Origin: SPGG2 sp964194625
GTDB lineage: Bacteria; Pseudomonadota; Gammaproteobacteria; Acidiferrobacterales; SPGG2
Assembly: GCA_964194625.1 (NCBI GenBank)
Contig: CAXMNC010000151.1
Span: forward strand, 1 to 64,000
Length of the DNA stretch: 64,000 bases
Direction: 5' to 3'
Shown: one piece after another, positions 14,516 to 23,275 of the stretch
Layout of the letters: the number at the start of each line of letters is the position of its first letter
Numbering within the stretch: the first letter of the stretch is position 1
Notes under the pieces: generated by a model
What the model was told of the DNA's origin: nothing
Databases searched by the model: none
Seen by the model: only the letters and a program-made list of their open reading frames with translations
Position numbers and translations under genes: made by a program

Positions 14516-17061
14516 CAAACATCGGCGACGAACGACAGCATAAGCCCTCAGCGAAACACACGCTCGAGGAGGTGCGAAAATCTCTCGAGGATCTAGTCCG
14601 AAATGAGTTTGTAGACGCTGGGCCCGCACCCACGCAAGACCCCGAGATATCTGGTAAGCCCGCTCCTTTCGCACCAGCCCTACCCCAACGAAGCCGCCAA
14701 CGATTACAGACTATCCAAAAGCGAAACCTGGCCACGAGCCAGGTATTAGAGTCGCTTAACGAACTAATCGGCAATGATCTCAGCGAAACCGACCGTCACG
14801 ATGGCAATGGCGTTCAGCCCGCTACCGAGGTCGATGCGGATAGCGAGATCAATGGGCCCGCTTTCGAACCCGGCGATGCTGAACTCGCGGACCAGGATAT
14901 GTCCGCCCATACCGAATCGCTGGAATCTCTAGCCGCTCAACTGACTGAGGTGGACGAGGTCGAAGCCGACACTTCTGATGCAGCCGATGCGGTTGAACTC
15001 ACGGATGAAGATGGGGCGGCTGAAGAAATCGCATGGGCAGAGTTTTCTGACGTTAGTACAGACGGCGCCTACCCGATACTAGATGAAGATGCCAACGACC
15101 TGGGTGGAGCGATTGATCTTACTGCCGACATGAAGATGGCCGATGCCGGTCCCGAAGAGATCACACTTGAAGCAGCGCCACCCGACGCATCACCGGAAGA
15201 AGCGCCTACGGATGAGGCATTGGGTTCAACGCCAACCCCGGGAGGCCGCGGCCTGGATGCCGACACACCAGAAGCACCCGAAGCGGAACGTATCGAGCTT
15301 AGCCTGGATGAAACAGAGATCGCCGCGGACGAATCCTTGGAGGTCGACTTTGCAGATGCGCTAACGCCTACGTCTTCGGATTCGTTGCCTAGCCCTGAGT
15401 TGTCATTGGCTGACGATGACCAAGAACCGGATCTGACCGAAGATGCGGCCATGCCGACAGATAGTCCGCCGCCCACCGCGGTAGAGGCCTCACATTCCCT
15501 CGAGGGTGATCAACCCCAAGAATCAGGGGAATACCACGGGGATGAGGAGGACCCGTTCGTATCTGAGGCGCAACAAACCTTCGCGTTTGAAGCGTTAGGG
15601 CCCGGGCCCAGCGCATCCGATGCAGGGGTAAAGGCCGCCGAACGCGAGGTTATCGACGAAATAGAGCCTAAAGAACTGCATGAAACGGCCGAAATACCGG
15701 ATGAGAGCCCTCGTCAAGCCGAGAATTCAGAACTACGCTTAGAAGACACGAAATCAGCACTGGTCGAGCCCGCGGGCGAGATGGTGCCCCTGGTCCCAGA
15801 CGAGGAAATGTCTATGGAGCTGGGGGCCGAACTAGAAGCGACCACCGAAGCTTCCTCGTCAGTGGATGACGCCGGTGTTGAGGATGATTCGCCAGCCTTA
15901 AACCCCATGGATACCCTTGAGATCCCCGGCGAGGAAGCGATGTCCGAAAAGGTCACGGAACGGGATCGGGCAGCCATGCAAAATAGTGGCCACGAACACG
16001 GCACGACGATAAGCCGCGAGGCAAGCGACGCGACAACGGTCTTGCTTACACCAAACCAAGCGCAGCCAGGGAATCACGAGTTTGCAGGCGAGCCTACCGT
16101 CGAGCTAGATCACGGCGAGCCCGTCAGCGAGAGCGGTGAACCAGCTACCCCTGTCCCGGCGCAGGTGTCGCCAGAGAATAAGCCAGGTGAAATCAAGCAA
16201 AAATCGACACCGGTCATAACTTCGTCCAGCGACAAACAGGAAAGCGTCACCTCCAAAGCACCGACGACAAGCCCGAAAAACAAGATCTTTGCCGTTGCGT
16301 CCGTAGGCGAAGCGAAAGAACTCAAGATGCCAGGCATCGATTTCGACCTCGGTACCGCGGCTGACAAGAAAGCGCGGCCCGTTGCCGCAGGCGATTCATC
16401 GCCAGATGACTCGGAATACGTTGATTTGGCTGGGTCAACGTCTGCCAAGGACGCAGCGCCACCTGTGAAGTCAAGCAAGGAGGGTTACAAGCGCACATCT
16501 CGGCCGACCCCGTCAGCGCTGTTTCGAAAAGACGGTGCACCCAAGACAAAGCAGACGTCGGGTATGCCCTGGGGCGGCAAGGGCGTGGGAACACCAGCTA
16601 AGGGATCGCCACGCGCCACCGAACCCCCATCGCCAACGGCCAAATTCGATGCACCCGCTAAGACATTAGATTCGCCGGGCCAACTCAAGCAACCCAAACC
16701 TAAGGCAAGGGTTGAACAAGGTACAGCGAATATCCCAGTACTCAACGAAGTCGTCGACCGACCTGCTCAACCCAAGAAGTCCAAGAAGAAACCAGTCCCA
16801 TTAGCGACGCCCAAGGTCACATCGTCTGGCGCCAGCCGGAAGAAGCAAAGCAAGCACAAGGCACTGGAGCCATCGTCAGCAACGGCCAAAACCGAGGCCC
16901 GCAATGTAGCCGTCAATGTCGTCGCCAAACTCAACATGGAGTTGCGCAAGTGTGGTGAGCGCGCCCTAAGTCCGGTTACAATCGATCGTCTGCAGTTCCT
17001 ACTGCGCGAAGCCCTGGAACAGCATGCTAAAGATGTGGAAAATAGTCCTAAGCGGCGCTAG
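14512..17061 (+). CDS. Very large acidic/basic low-complexity protein between holC and valS
   Basis: 849 residues from ATG 14512; GTG 14506 is an in-frame alternative. Three parts are visible. Residues about 1-90 are mixed and moderately charged (HTLEEVRKSLEDLVRNEF). Residues about 90-560 are strongly acidic and rich in Glu, Asp, Ala, Pro, Ser and Thr. After that comes a basic Lys/Pro/Ser-rich stretch with an IPVLNEVVD motif. A compact helical end (about the last 50 residues, LNMELRKCGERALSPVTIDRLQFLLREALEQH) looks folded. No signal peptide or membrane helix. It is probably largely disordered. Shorter proteins with an IPVL-type motif and helical tail occur near holC in related bacteria as far as I recall. 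Function unknown. Confidence 0.75.
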   Translation: MTNIGDERQHKPSAKHTLEEVRKSLEDLVRNEFVDAGPAPTQDPEISGKPAPFAPALPQRSRQRLQTIQKRNLATSQVLESLNELIGNDLSETDRHDGNGVQPATEVDADSEINGPAFEPGDAELADQDMSAHTESLESLAAQLTEVDEVEADTSDAADAVELTDEDGAAEEIAWAEFSDVSTDGAYPILDEDANDLGGAIDLTADMKMADAGPEEITLEAAPPDASPEEAPTDEALGSTPTPGGRGLDADTPEAPEAERIELSLDETEIAADESLEVDFADALTPTSSDSLPSPELSLADDDQEPDLTEDAAMPTDSPPPTAVEASHSLEGDQPQESGEYHGDEEDPFVSEAQQTFAFEALGPGPSASDAGVKAAEREVIDEIEPKELHETAEIPDESPRQAENSELRLEDTKSALVEPAGEMVPLVPDEEMSMELGAELEATTEASSSVDDAGVEDDSPALNPMDTLEIPGEEAMSEKVTERDRAAMQNSGHEHGTTISREASDATTVLLTPNQAQPGNHEFAGEPTVELDHGEPVSESGEPATPVPAQVSPENKPGEIKQKSTPVITSSSDKQESVTSKAPTTSPKNKIFAVASVGEAKELKMPGIDFDLGTAADKKARPVAAGDSSPDDSEYVDLAGSTSAKDAAPPVKSSKEGYKRTSRPTPSALFRKDGAPKTKQTSGMPWGGKGVGTPAKGSPRATEPPSPTAKFDAPAKTLDSPGQLKQPKPKARVEQGTANIPVLNEVVDRPAQPKKSKKKPVPLATPKVTSSGASRKKQSKHKALEPSSATAKTEARNVAVNVVAKLNMELRKCGERALSPVTIDRLQFLLREALEQHAKDVENSPKRR

Positions 17062-17090
17062 ACAAGCTCGATAAACTGTAGGCATTGCTA

Positions 17091-17115
17091 GGGCGGGAAC
17101 ATTCCCGCCCTTTTA
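17091..17115 (+). terminator. Rho-independent terminator upstream of valS
   Basis: GGGCGGGAA (17091-17099), loop CA, TTCCCGCCC (17102-17110), then TTTT. A nine-base-pair GC-rich stem with a short T run just after the low-complexity gene. It would end the pepA-holC transcript and leave valS with its own promoter or as read-through. Confidence 0.85.
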
Positions 17116-17130
17116 GTATGAGTGAATACG

Positions 17131-19908
17131 ATGGGCTCCGAACAATTCAATAAGACCTACAACCCTCACGCGATCGAGGAGCGTATATACAAGCAGTGGG
17201 AATCGGGTGATTATTTCGCCCCGACCAACAATGGCTCTGCTTATTGTATTGCCATCCCGCCACCCAATGTGACCGGCAGCCTACACATGGGTCATGCCTT
17301 TCAAGATACATTGATGGATGCCCTCATTCGATATCACAGGATGCTTGGCAACAACACCTTGTGGCAAGCCGGTACTGATCACGCCGGTATCGCCACACAG
17401 ATGGTCGTCGAACGTATGCTCGAAGCCGAAGGCAAGACCCGACATGACTTGGGGCGCGACGCATTCATTGACCGCGTGTGGCAATGGAAGGAACAGTCTG
17501 GTGGCCGGATTACTCAACAGTTGCGGCGCATGGGCGCATCGCTCGATTGGACACGCGAGCGCTTTACCATGGATGAGGGCCTGTCGCATGCTGTGGCTGA
17601 GGTGTTCGTGAGGCTCTACGACGAGGGCTTGATTTATCGCGGTAAACGCTTGGTTAACTGGGATCCCATATTACATACGGCCATATCAGATCTAGAGGTG
17701 ATATCTGAAGAAGAAGATGGGTTTCTTTGGAGCATTCGTTATCCGCTAGTTGATGGATCTGGCCACGTCGTGGTGGCAACCACACGCCCCGAGACCATGC
17801 TCGGGGATACGGCCGTCGCCATTCATCCCGACGACGAACGCTACCGGAAATTGATCGGTAAGAAAGTTGAGCTGCCCTTGACCGGCCGACAGATCCCAAT
17901 CATTGCAGATACCTATGTTGACCCCGAATTCGGATCTGGTTGCGTCAAGATCACACCGGGACATGATTTCAATGATTACGAAGTTGGGCAGCGCCATAGC
18001 TTAGAAATCATCAATATTTTCTCCGACGACGCCCACATCTGTTTGCCCGGATCAAACTACCATGGCTTGGATCGTTATGATGCACGCCAACGCATTGTCG
18101 ACGATCTGACCGCCGCGGGCTTACTAGAAAGCACGGAGAAGCATAAATTGATGGTCCCGCGTGGTGATCGCACCGGATCGGTGATCGAGCCTTACCTCAC
18201 TGATCAGTGGTATGTCAAAACCGGCCCGCTGGCCGAGCCCGCGATTGCTGCCGTCGAATCCAATGCAATCAGATTCGTACCCAGTAACTGGGCCAAGACC
18301 TACTTTGAGTGGATGCGAAACATCCAGGATTGGTGCATCTCTCGTCAGCTCTGGTGGGGACACCGGATTCCGGCCTGGTACGACGACGCCGGTAATATCT
18401 ATGTCGCCCATGACGAGCCGGCCGTACGCCAGAAATACAGCTTGGGTGCAGACATCAAGCTTAGACAGGACCCTGATGTCCTCGATACCTGGTTTTCGTC
18501 CGCGCTTTGGCCGTTCTCGACCCTAGGCTGGCCGGAGAATACACCTGCCTTAAAGACTTTCTATCCGACCAGCGTGCTTGTCACCGGATTCGATATCATT
18601 TTCTTTTGGGTCGCGCGCATGATCATGTTCGGTTTGAAATTTACCGGCGAGGTCCCTTTTCGTGAGGTCTATATCCACGGCCTAGTACGGGACGCTGACG
18701 GCCAAAAGATGTCTAAGTCCAAGGGCAATATCTTGGATCCGCTTGATCTCATTGATGGTATTGAATTGGAACCGCTCGTTGAGAAACGCACCGTTGGCCT
18801 TATGCAACCTCAGCTCGCGAGCAAGATCGAGAAAGCGACGCGCCGACAATTCCCAGACGGGATCCCAGCCTACGGCACTGACGCGTTGCGGTTCACGTTC
18901 GCAAGTCTAGCCACACAAGGGCGCGATATCCGATTCGACACCGGTCGTATCCAGGGCTACCGAAATTTCTGCAACAAACTCTGGAACGCATCACGTTATG
19001 TACTGATGAACGTCGAGGATCAAGACTGTGGGTTAGACAATCACGAGGTTACGTTGACCGATGCTGACAGTTGGATTATTTCGCGCCTGCAGCAAGTAGA
19101 GGCCGAGGTAGACACCGCGATGAACGAGTATCGCTTCGATCTCATGGGCAACACGGTTTATGCATTTGTCTGGGATGAGTATTGCAGCTGGTATCTGGAG
19201 CTCGCCAAAGTTACGCTGACCAACCCAACCAGCCCACAGTCGCTCCAACGCGGAACTCGGCGCACCCTAGTGCGTGTGTTAGAGGCGATATTGTGCTTAC
19301 TGCACCCGACAATGCCTTTCATCACTGAGGAAATCTGGCAAATCGTTGCACCGCTAGCGGGCAAGAAAGGCGGCACTATCATGCTGCAACCTTACCCCCA
19401 GGCACAGCCGGAAAAGATCGATCAGGCGGCATTAGAAGAAATGCGCTGGGTGATGGCGGTTATCTCAGGTGTGCGAAATATCCGTGGAGAAATGGATATT
19501 CCACCTAGCAAGCCATTGCCCGTGTTGTTACAAAACGGGAACGATAGTGACCGCGAACGTTTGCAACGCAATAAACACTACCTCATCGCTCTCGCCAACA
19601 TGGGTAGCATAGCTTGGCTAGATGACGGCGAGGACGCCCCTGAATCGGCAACCTCGCTGGTCGGGCGCATGCGGGTGCTTGTGCCACGCGGCTCCATTAT
19701 CGACAAGGAGGCGGAACTACAACGTCGGCGGCGCGAACGAGCCAAGGTCGAGGAAAACCTGAACCGCGCCTGCGCTAAACTCGATAACCCAAGTTTCCTA
19801 GAACGTGCACCGGAGCAAATTGTCGCCCAAGAACGCCAGCGCGTGATTGAGTTTGAGGCTGCGCTAAAAGATATCGACGAGCAATTAGCGCGCTTACTTA
19901 GGGATTAA
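17131..19908 (+). CDS. valS: ValS, valyl-tRNA synthetase
   Basis: About 925 residues; start taken at ATG 17131 (MGSEQFNKTYNP), with GTG 17122 in frame as an alternative. Class I synthetase signatures are PPPNVTGSLHMGHAF (HIGH box) and GQKMSKSKGN (KMSKS box). The editing domain insert contains TTRPETMLGDTAVAIHPDD. The C-terminal coiled-coil arm (INKEAEL-type, here IDKEAELQRRRRERAKVEENL) is present. It charges tRNA-Val and edits Thr-tRNA-Val. The end overlaps the stop of the convergent rimI by four bases. Confidence 0.97.
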   Translation: MGSEQFNKTYNPHAIEERIYKQWESGDYFAPTNNGSAYCIAIPPPNVTGSLHMGHAFQDTLMDALIRYHRMLGNNTLWQAGTDHAGIATQMVVERMLEAEGKTRHDLGRDAFIDRVWQWKEQSGGRITQQLRRMGASLDWTRERFTMDEGLSHAVAEVFVRLYDEGLIYRGKRLVNWDPILHTAISDLEVISEEEDGFLWSIRYPLVDGSGHVVVATTRPETMLGDTAVAIHPDDERYRKLIGKKVELPLTGRQIPIIADTYVDPEFGSGCVKITPGHDFNDYEVGQRHSLEIINIFSDDAHICLPGSNYHGLDRYDARQRIVDDLTAAGLLESTEKHKLMVPRGDRTGSVIEPYLTDQWYVKTGPLAEPAIAAVESNAIRFVPSNWAKTYFEWMRNIQDWCISRQLWWGHRIPAWYDDAGNIYVAHDEPAVRQKYSLGADIKLRQDPDVLDTWFSSALWPFSTLGWPENTPALKTFYPTSVLVTGFDIIFFWVARMIMFGLKFTGEVPFREVYIHGLVRDADGQKMSKSKGNILDPLDLIDGIELEPLVEKRTVGLMQPQLASKIEKATRRQFPDGIPAYGTDALRFTFASLATQGRDIRFDTGRIQGYRNFCNKLWNASRYVLMNVEDQDCGLDNHEVTLTDADSWIISRLQQVEAEVDTAMNEYRFDLMGNTVYAFVWDEYCSWYLELAKVTLTNPTSPQSLQRGTRRTLVRVLEAILCLLHPTMPFITEEIWQIVAPLAGKKGGTIMLQPYPQAQPEKIDQAALEEMRWVMAVISGVRNIRGEMDIPPSKPLPVLLQNGNDSDRERLQRNKHYLIALANMGSIAWLDDGEDAPESATSLVGRMRVLVPRGSIIDKEAELQRRRRERAKVEENLNRACAKLDNPSFLERAPEQIVAQERQRVIEFEAALKDIDEQLARLLRD

Positions 19909-20384
19909 GACGAACCCACCGAAAGCTCACGGGCCAGCACCAGGGCGTCTTCGCGGCCGCGGTGCGCTGGATAATAGTCCTTACGCACTCCAATCTCGTT
20001 AAAGCCCATACGGCAATAAAGCTCATAGGCGATCTTGTTCGACGCGCGCACCTCGAGTAACGCCACGCTAGCAAAGGCCTGTCGCGCTACCTCCAGTAAG
20101 TGATCAATCAGATTGCTACCCAATCCCTGCGCGCGGTGATCGGGGTGAGTGCAAACGTTCAACAGATGGCACTCACCAGCCCCTATCGACATAATGCCAT
20201 AGCCCTGTAAGCTACGGTGACCATCATAGACCTGACAGTGGTAACCCACGCGCAGGCAGTCGCGAAAAATCGCTTCAGTCCAAGGAAATTCATAAGACGC
20301 GCGTTCGATCGACAGCACGCCGGGTAAATCAACTTCACGCATTGGTCGTAACACGGATAATGGTTGCGAGACCACCGCGCTCAT
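19905..20384 (-). CDS. rimI: RimI, ribosomal protein S18 N-acetyltransferase (GNAT)
   Basis: 159 residues from ATG 20384, which overlaps the upstream stop (ATGA); a longer frame reaching 20426 would run into the glycosylase gene. GNAT acetyl-CoA motif is HPDHRAQGLGSNLIDHLL, with the RimI pattern LLEVRASNKIAYELYCRMGFNEIGVRKDYY. The conserved C-terminal Tyr and Glu (YYPAHRGREDALV) are present. RimI acetylates the N-terminal Ala of S18. It forms a two-gene unit with the uracil-DNA glycosylase. Confidence 0.92.
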   Translation of the reverse strand: MSAVVSQPLSVLRPMREVDLPGVLSIERASYEFPWTEAIFRDCLRVGYHCQVYDGHRSLQGYGIMSIGAGECHLLNVCTHPDHRAQGLGSNLIDHLLEVARQAFASVALLEVRASNKIAYELYCRMGFNEIGVRKDYYPAHRGREDALVLARELSVGSS

Positions 20385-21073
20385 GCGCCACCCACTATGG
20401 ACCGAGCGAGACACAAATCTTGCCAAGACTTGGATTTATCCACCGGATTACGCAATAGATATGCGGGATGATAAGTCGCGACTAACGGTGTGTTGTGGTA
20501 GCTGAGCCGGCGACCGCGGAGTTTGCCAAGCGGTAGGTCCGTTTTCAGCAAACTATGTGCCGCGTGGCGACCAAGGGCAAGAATAATGCGGGGCTTAATC
20601 AGCTCAATCTGTCGAAGCAAATACGGCTCACAGGCCTCAACTTCTTCAAGCTGCGGATCTCGGTTGCTAGGGGGACGCGACTTCAGTACGTTCGCGATAT
20701 ACACCTCTTCTCGTTTGAGACCAATTGCAAGCAACATTGCATTTAGCAACTGGCCCGCCCGACCAACGAAGGGCTCGCCGCGCCGATCTTCTTCCGCACC
20801 AGGGGCCTCACCAATAAACAACCAGTCGGCGTCTCGGTTGCCCACGCCGAATACTGCCTGTGTGCGCGTCTTGTGCAATGCACACTTCGTACAGTTGCTC
20901 ACGGCTCCCTGGAGCAGATCCCAATCCATTTGACTGATATCGGTGGTATCTCGCGTGGTGGCCACTGCCGGGACCGGGGGTGACACCGGCATGGGTTCCA
21001 GCGAACGCCGTTCCCACCGATCGATACCCATGGCGTCCAGGTACTCCCGACGCCGTGCCTCACGGCTCTCCAT
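20381..21073 (-). CDS. Family 4 uracil-DNA glycosylase (Fe-S type)
   Basis: 230 residues. Motif A is FIGEAPGAEEDRRGEPFVG followed by RAGQLLNAML. The C-terminal loop is TYHPAYLLRNP. Cysteines in CTKCALHK and, after motif A, in EEVEACEPYLLRQIE fit the [4Fe-4S] cluster of family 4 enzymes. The N-terminal 60 residues are a variable extension, as in proteins that are annotated as phage-polymerase-related. It removes uracil from DNA for base excision repair. Overlaps rimI. Confidence 0.9.
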   Translation of the reverse strand: MESREARRREYLDAMGIDRWERRSLEPMPVSPPVPAVATTRDTTDISQMDWDLLQGAVSNCTKCALHKTRTQAVFGVGNRDADWLFIGEAPGAEEDRRGEPFVGRAGQLLNAMLLAIGLKREEVYIANVLKSRPPSNRDPQLEEVEACEPYLLRQIELIKPRIILALGRHAAHSLLKTDLPLGKLRGRRLSYHNTPLVATYHPAYLLRNPVDKSKSWQDLCLARSIVGGA

Positions 21074-21183
21074 GCGACTAGCATACCGAGTGGGCGGCTT
21101 AACACAAGGGTCACTGGCCGTCTATTCCCCACGAATAGCCTTGTACGCTAGGCAATCTTTGGCTCGGTTGTTATCATCATAGC

Positions 21184-21405
21184 GTGAAAAAAACCAAAAT
21201 ATTCATCTTCGCGCTAATCTTGGGTGCGCTGATCGCTTTTCCACTAGGCGTAAACTTTGGCCGCGACGCCCCGTTGCTTAGCAATCCGTTTAAACAACGC
21301 AGCGTCCAGAACAAGATGATAGACACAGTCAAGGAAAGCGCCGAGAAAGCGCTCGAAGGCGCCAAAGAAAAGATCCACAAGGCGACCGAGCCGCTCCAAG
21401 AATAA
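21184..21405 (+). CDS. Small membrane-anchored protein with amphipathic tail
   Basis: 73 residues from GTG 21184. One N-terminal membrane helix (about 4-24) is followed by a hydrophilic part rich in Lys, Glu and Ala (KMIDTVKESAEKALEGAKEK) predicted as an amphipathic helix. A TATCAT sequence seven bases upstream of the GTG could be a -10 element, which would make the mRNA leaderless; this is a guess. No known family. It sits alone on the plus strand between two minus-strand units. Confidence 0.6.
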   Translation: MKKTKIFIFALILGALIAFPLGVNFGRDAPLLSNPFKQRSVQNKMIDTVKESAEKALEGAKEKIHKATEPLQE

Positions 21406-21465
21406 CCCGAGCCATAGGCCTTACAATGGCGGCATCTCGGGCACGCTGGGCCCTGTCTCGCCCAT

Positions 21466-23013
21466 CTATATCGCCTGGCCCGATTGTGGATGTGTTCGCT
21501 GCGAGGGCGATACCAACTTGTTTAGTGCATTCACGTAGGCCTTGGCGGAAGCGATGACGATGTCAGTGTCTGCGCCGTGGCCATTGACGATTCGACCGGC
21601 CCTCTCCAGGCGAACCGTCACCTCTCCCTGGGCATCGGTACCGCTGGTAATGGCGCTTACAGAATACAACTGTAGCTCACTTTGGCTGCCAACAACGCTG
21701 TCTATGGCCTTATAGACGGCATCCACCGGACCACTCCCAGACGCTTCTGCCCGTTTTTCTTCGCCGTTGACCGATACGGCAACCGCCGCGTGCGGGGTCT
21801 CACCGGTCTGCGAGCATACCTTGAGGGAAACCAAACGTAGGTGCTCGTTGGCATGCTCTAGACCTTGCTCAGTTACCAAGGCTTGTAAATCCTCATCAAA
21901 GATCTCGTGTTTTTTATCAGCCAAGTCCTTAAACCGAGCGAATGCACTATTAAGTTTTTCTTCTGTCGAAAACTGGATGCCGAGCTCCGCCAGACGGCTA
22001 CGAAACGCGTTGCGACCTGAGTGTTTACCCAACACGATGCGGCTCGCAGCCCAGCCGACATCCTCGGCTCGCATGATTTCATAGGTCTCACGCGATTTAA
22101 GCACGCCGTCTTGATGTATACCGGCCTCGTGCGCGAAGGCATTGGCGCCGACGATGGCCTTGTTGGGTTGGACGGGGAAACCGGTAATGTTCGATACCAA
22201 ACGGCTCGCGGGGACGATGTACTTGGTTTCGATGCGCGTATCGCATGAGAACATATCCCGCCGAGTACGTACTGCCATCACGATCTCCTCGAGCGATGCG
22301 TTACCGGCGCGCTCGCCAAGACCATTAATGGTGCATTCAACTTGGCGCGCCCCACATTTCACGGCCGCAAGCGAATTAGCAACCGCGAGCCCCAGATCAT
22401 TGTGACAATGGACTGAGAATACAGCCTTATCAGAGTTCGGTATGCGTTCCATAAGTTCGGCGATCAATGCCGCAAACTGTTCGGGCAGGTTATAACCGAC
22501 GGTGTCCGGGATATTCACGGTGCGTGCACCGGCGTCGATGGCCGCCTCCAACACGCGACATAGAAAATCTGTCTCTGAGCGCCCCGCATCTTCCGGGGAA
22601 AATTCAACATCGTCTGAATATTGGCGTGCACGCTTTATCGCCTTTATCGCGTGCTCCACAACTTCGTCCGGTTGCATGCGAAGCTTATCTCGCATATGAA
22701 TGGGCGACGTAGCAATGAAGGTATGAACGCGGCCTGAGACCGCAGGCTTAATCGCTTCACCAGCTCGATCTACATCGCTCCCGACTGCCCGCGCTAACGC
22801 ACACACCGTGCTATCGGTGATGGTTTCAGCTACAGCACGTACCGCTTCGAAGTCGCCGGGACTGGCCGCTGGAAATCCAGCCTCGATGATGTCTACCCGC
22901 ATCCGTTCCAAGATTTTGGCGATGCGTATCTTCTCCTCGCGGGTCATAGACGCGCCCGGACTCTGCTCGCCATCGCGCAAGGTCGTATCAAAAACGATCA
23001 AATGGTCACTCAT
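21466..23013 (-). CDS. leuA: LeuA, 2-isopropylmalate synthase
   Basis: 515 residues. Catalytic TIM barrel with FDTTLRDGEQSPGASMT at the N-terminus (metal ligand Asp, catalytic Arg) and the HxH metal site in FSVHCHNDLGLAVANS; GANAFAHEAGIHQDGVLK is the second signature. The last 120 residues form the LeuA dimer regulatory domain that binds leucine, so the enzyme should be feedback-inhibited. It condenses 2-ketoisovalerate and acetyl-CoA. It is the last gene after ilvBHC-psd-pssA, but it has its own promoter and a leucine-rich leader peptide upstream. Confidence 0.97.
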   Translation of the reverse strand: MSDHLIVFDTTLRDGEQSPGASMTREEKIRIAKILERMRVDIIEAGFPAASPGDFEAVRAVAETITDSTVCALARAVGSDVDRAGEAIKPAVSGRVHTFIATSPIHMRDKLRMQPDEVVEHAIKAIKRARQYSDDVEFSPEDAGRSETDFLCRVLEAAIDAGARTVNIPDTVGYNLPEQFAALIAELMERIPNSDKAVFSVHCHNDLGLAVANSLAAVKCGARQVECTINGLGERAGNASLEEIVMAVRTRRDMFSCDTRIETKYIVPASRLVSNITGFPVQPNKAIVGANAFAHEAGIHQDGVLKSRETYEIMRAEDVGWAASRIVLGKHSGRNAFRSRLAELGIQFSTEEKLNSAFARFKDLADKKHEIFDEDLQALVTEQGLEHANEHLRLVSLKVCSQTGETPHAAVAVSVNGEEKRAEASGSGPVDAVYKAIDSVVGSQSELQLYSVSAITSGTDAQGEVTVRLERAGRIVNGHGADTDIVIASAKAYVNALNKLVSPSQRTHPQSGQAI

Positions 23014-23109
23014 GTCTGTAATCTCTCTACATCGTCGTCAGCGTGATCCCGCTGGGAATCAGCTTACACAAGAATCAATCGAATCGAATTGGGGGTAGAG
23101 TATGTGCGC

Positions 23110-23220
23110 CTAGCGGCGCAGGAGTAGCGCGAGGAGAAGAGGAAAACGAGCAGCGACATCCAAACGGCGGGCCGTCTGGCTCTGGAGAGTGATCGCTACG
23201 GTCGTTTGCTCGGTTTGCAC
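23110..23220 (-). CDS. Leucine-rich leader peptide upstream of leuA
   Basis: A 36-codon frame starts at GTG 23220 and ends at TAG 23110-23112. Its C-terminus is FPLLLALLLRR, six leucines in seven residues after Pro except one Ala, immediately before the stop. AGGGAG lies nine bases upstream of the GTG (23230-23235). The stop is embedded in the hairpin TGCGCC-GCTA-GGCGCA. It lies 97 bp upstream of leuA and downstream of a good promoter. This is the layout of a transcription attenuation leader that senses charged tRNA-Leu. A clear U-tract terminator after it was not found, so the exact mechanism is uncertain. Confidence 0.7.
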   Translation of the reverse strand: MQTEQTTVAITLQSQTARRLDVAARFPLLLALLLRR

Positions 23221-23246
23221 TTAAGAATTCTCCCTACAACGGCCTA

Positions 23247-23275
23247 ATACTAAACCGCTGAGCGCTTAATTTCAA
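23247..23275 (-). promoter_or_regulatory. Sigma70-like promoter for the leuA leader
   Basis: On the minus strand TTGAAA (23270-23275), a 17-base spacer and TAGTAT (23247-23252). The -35 overlaps the stop codon of pssA. Transcription would start near 23240, just ahead of the leader-peptide ribosome binding site. Confidence 0.65.
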
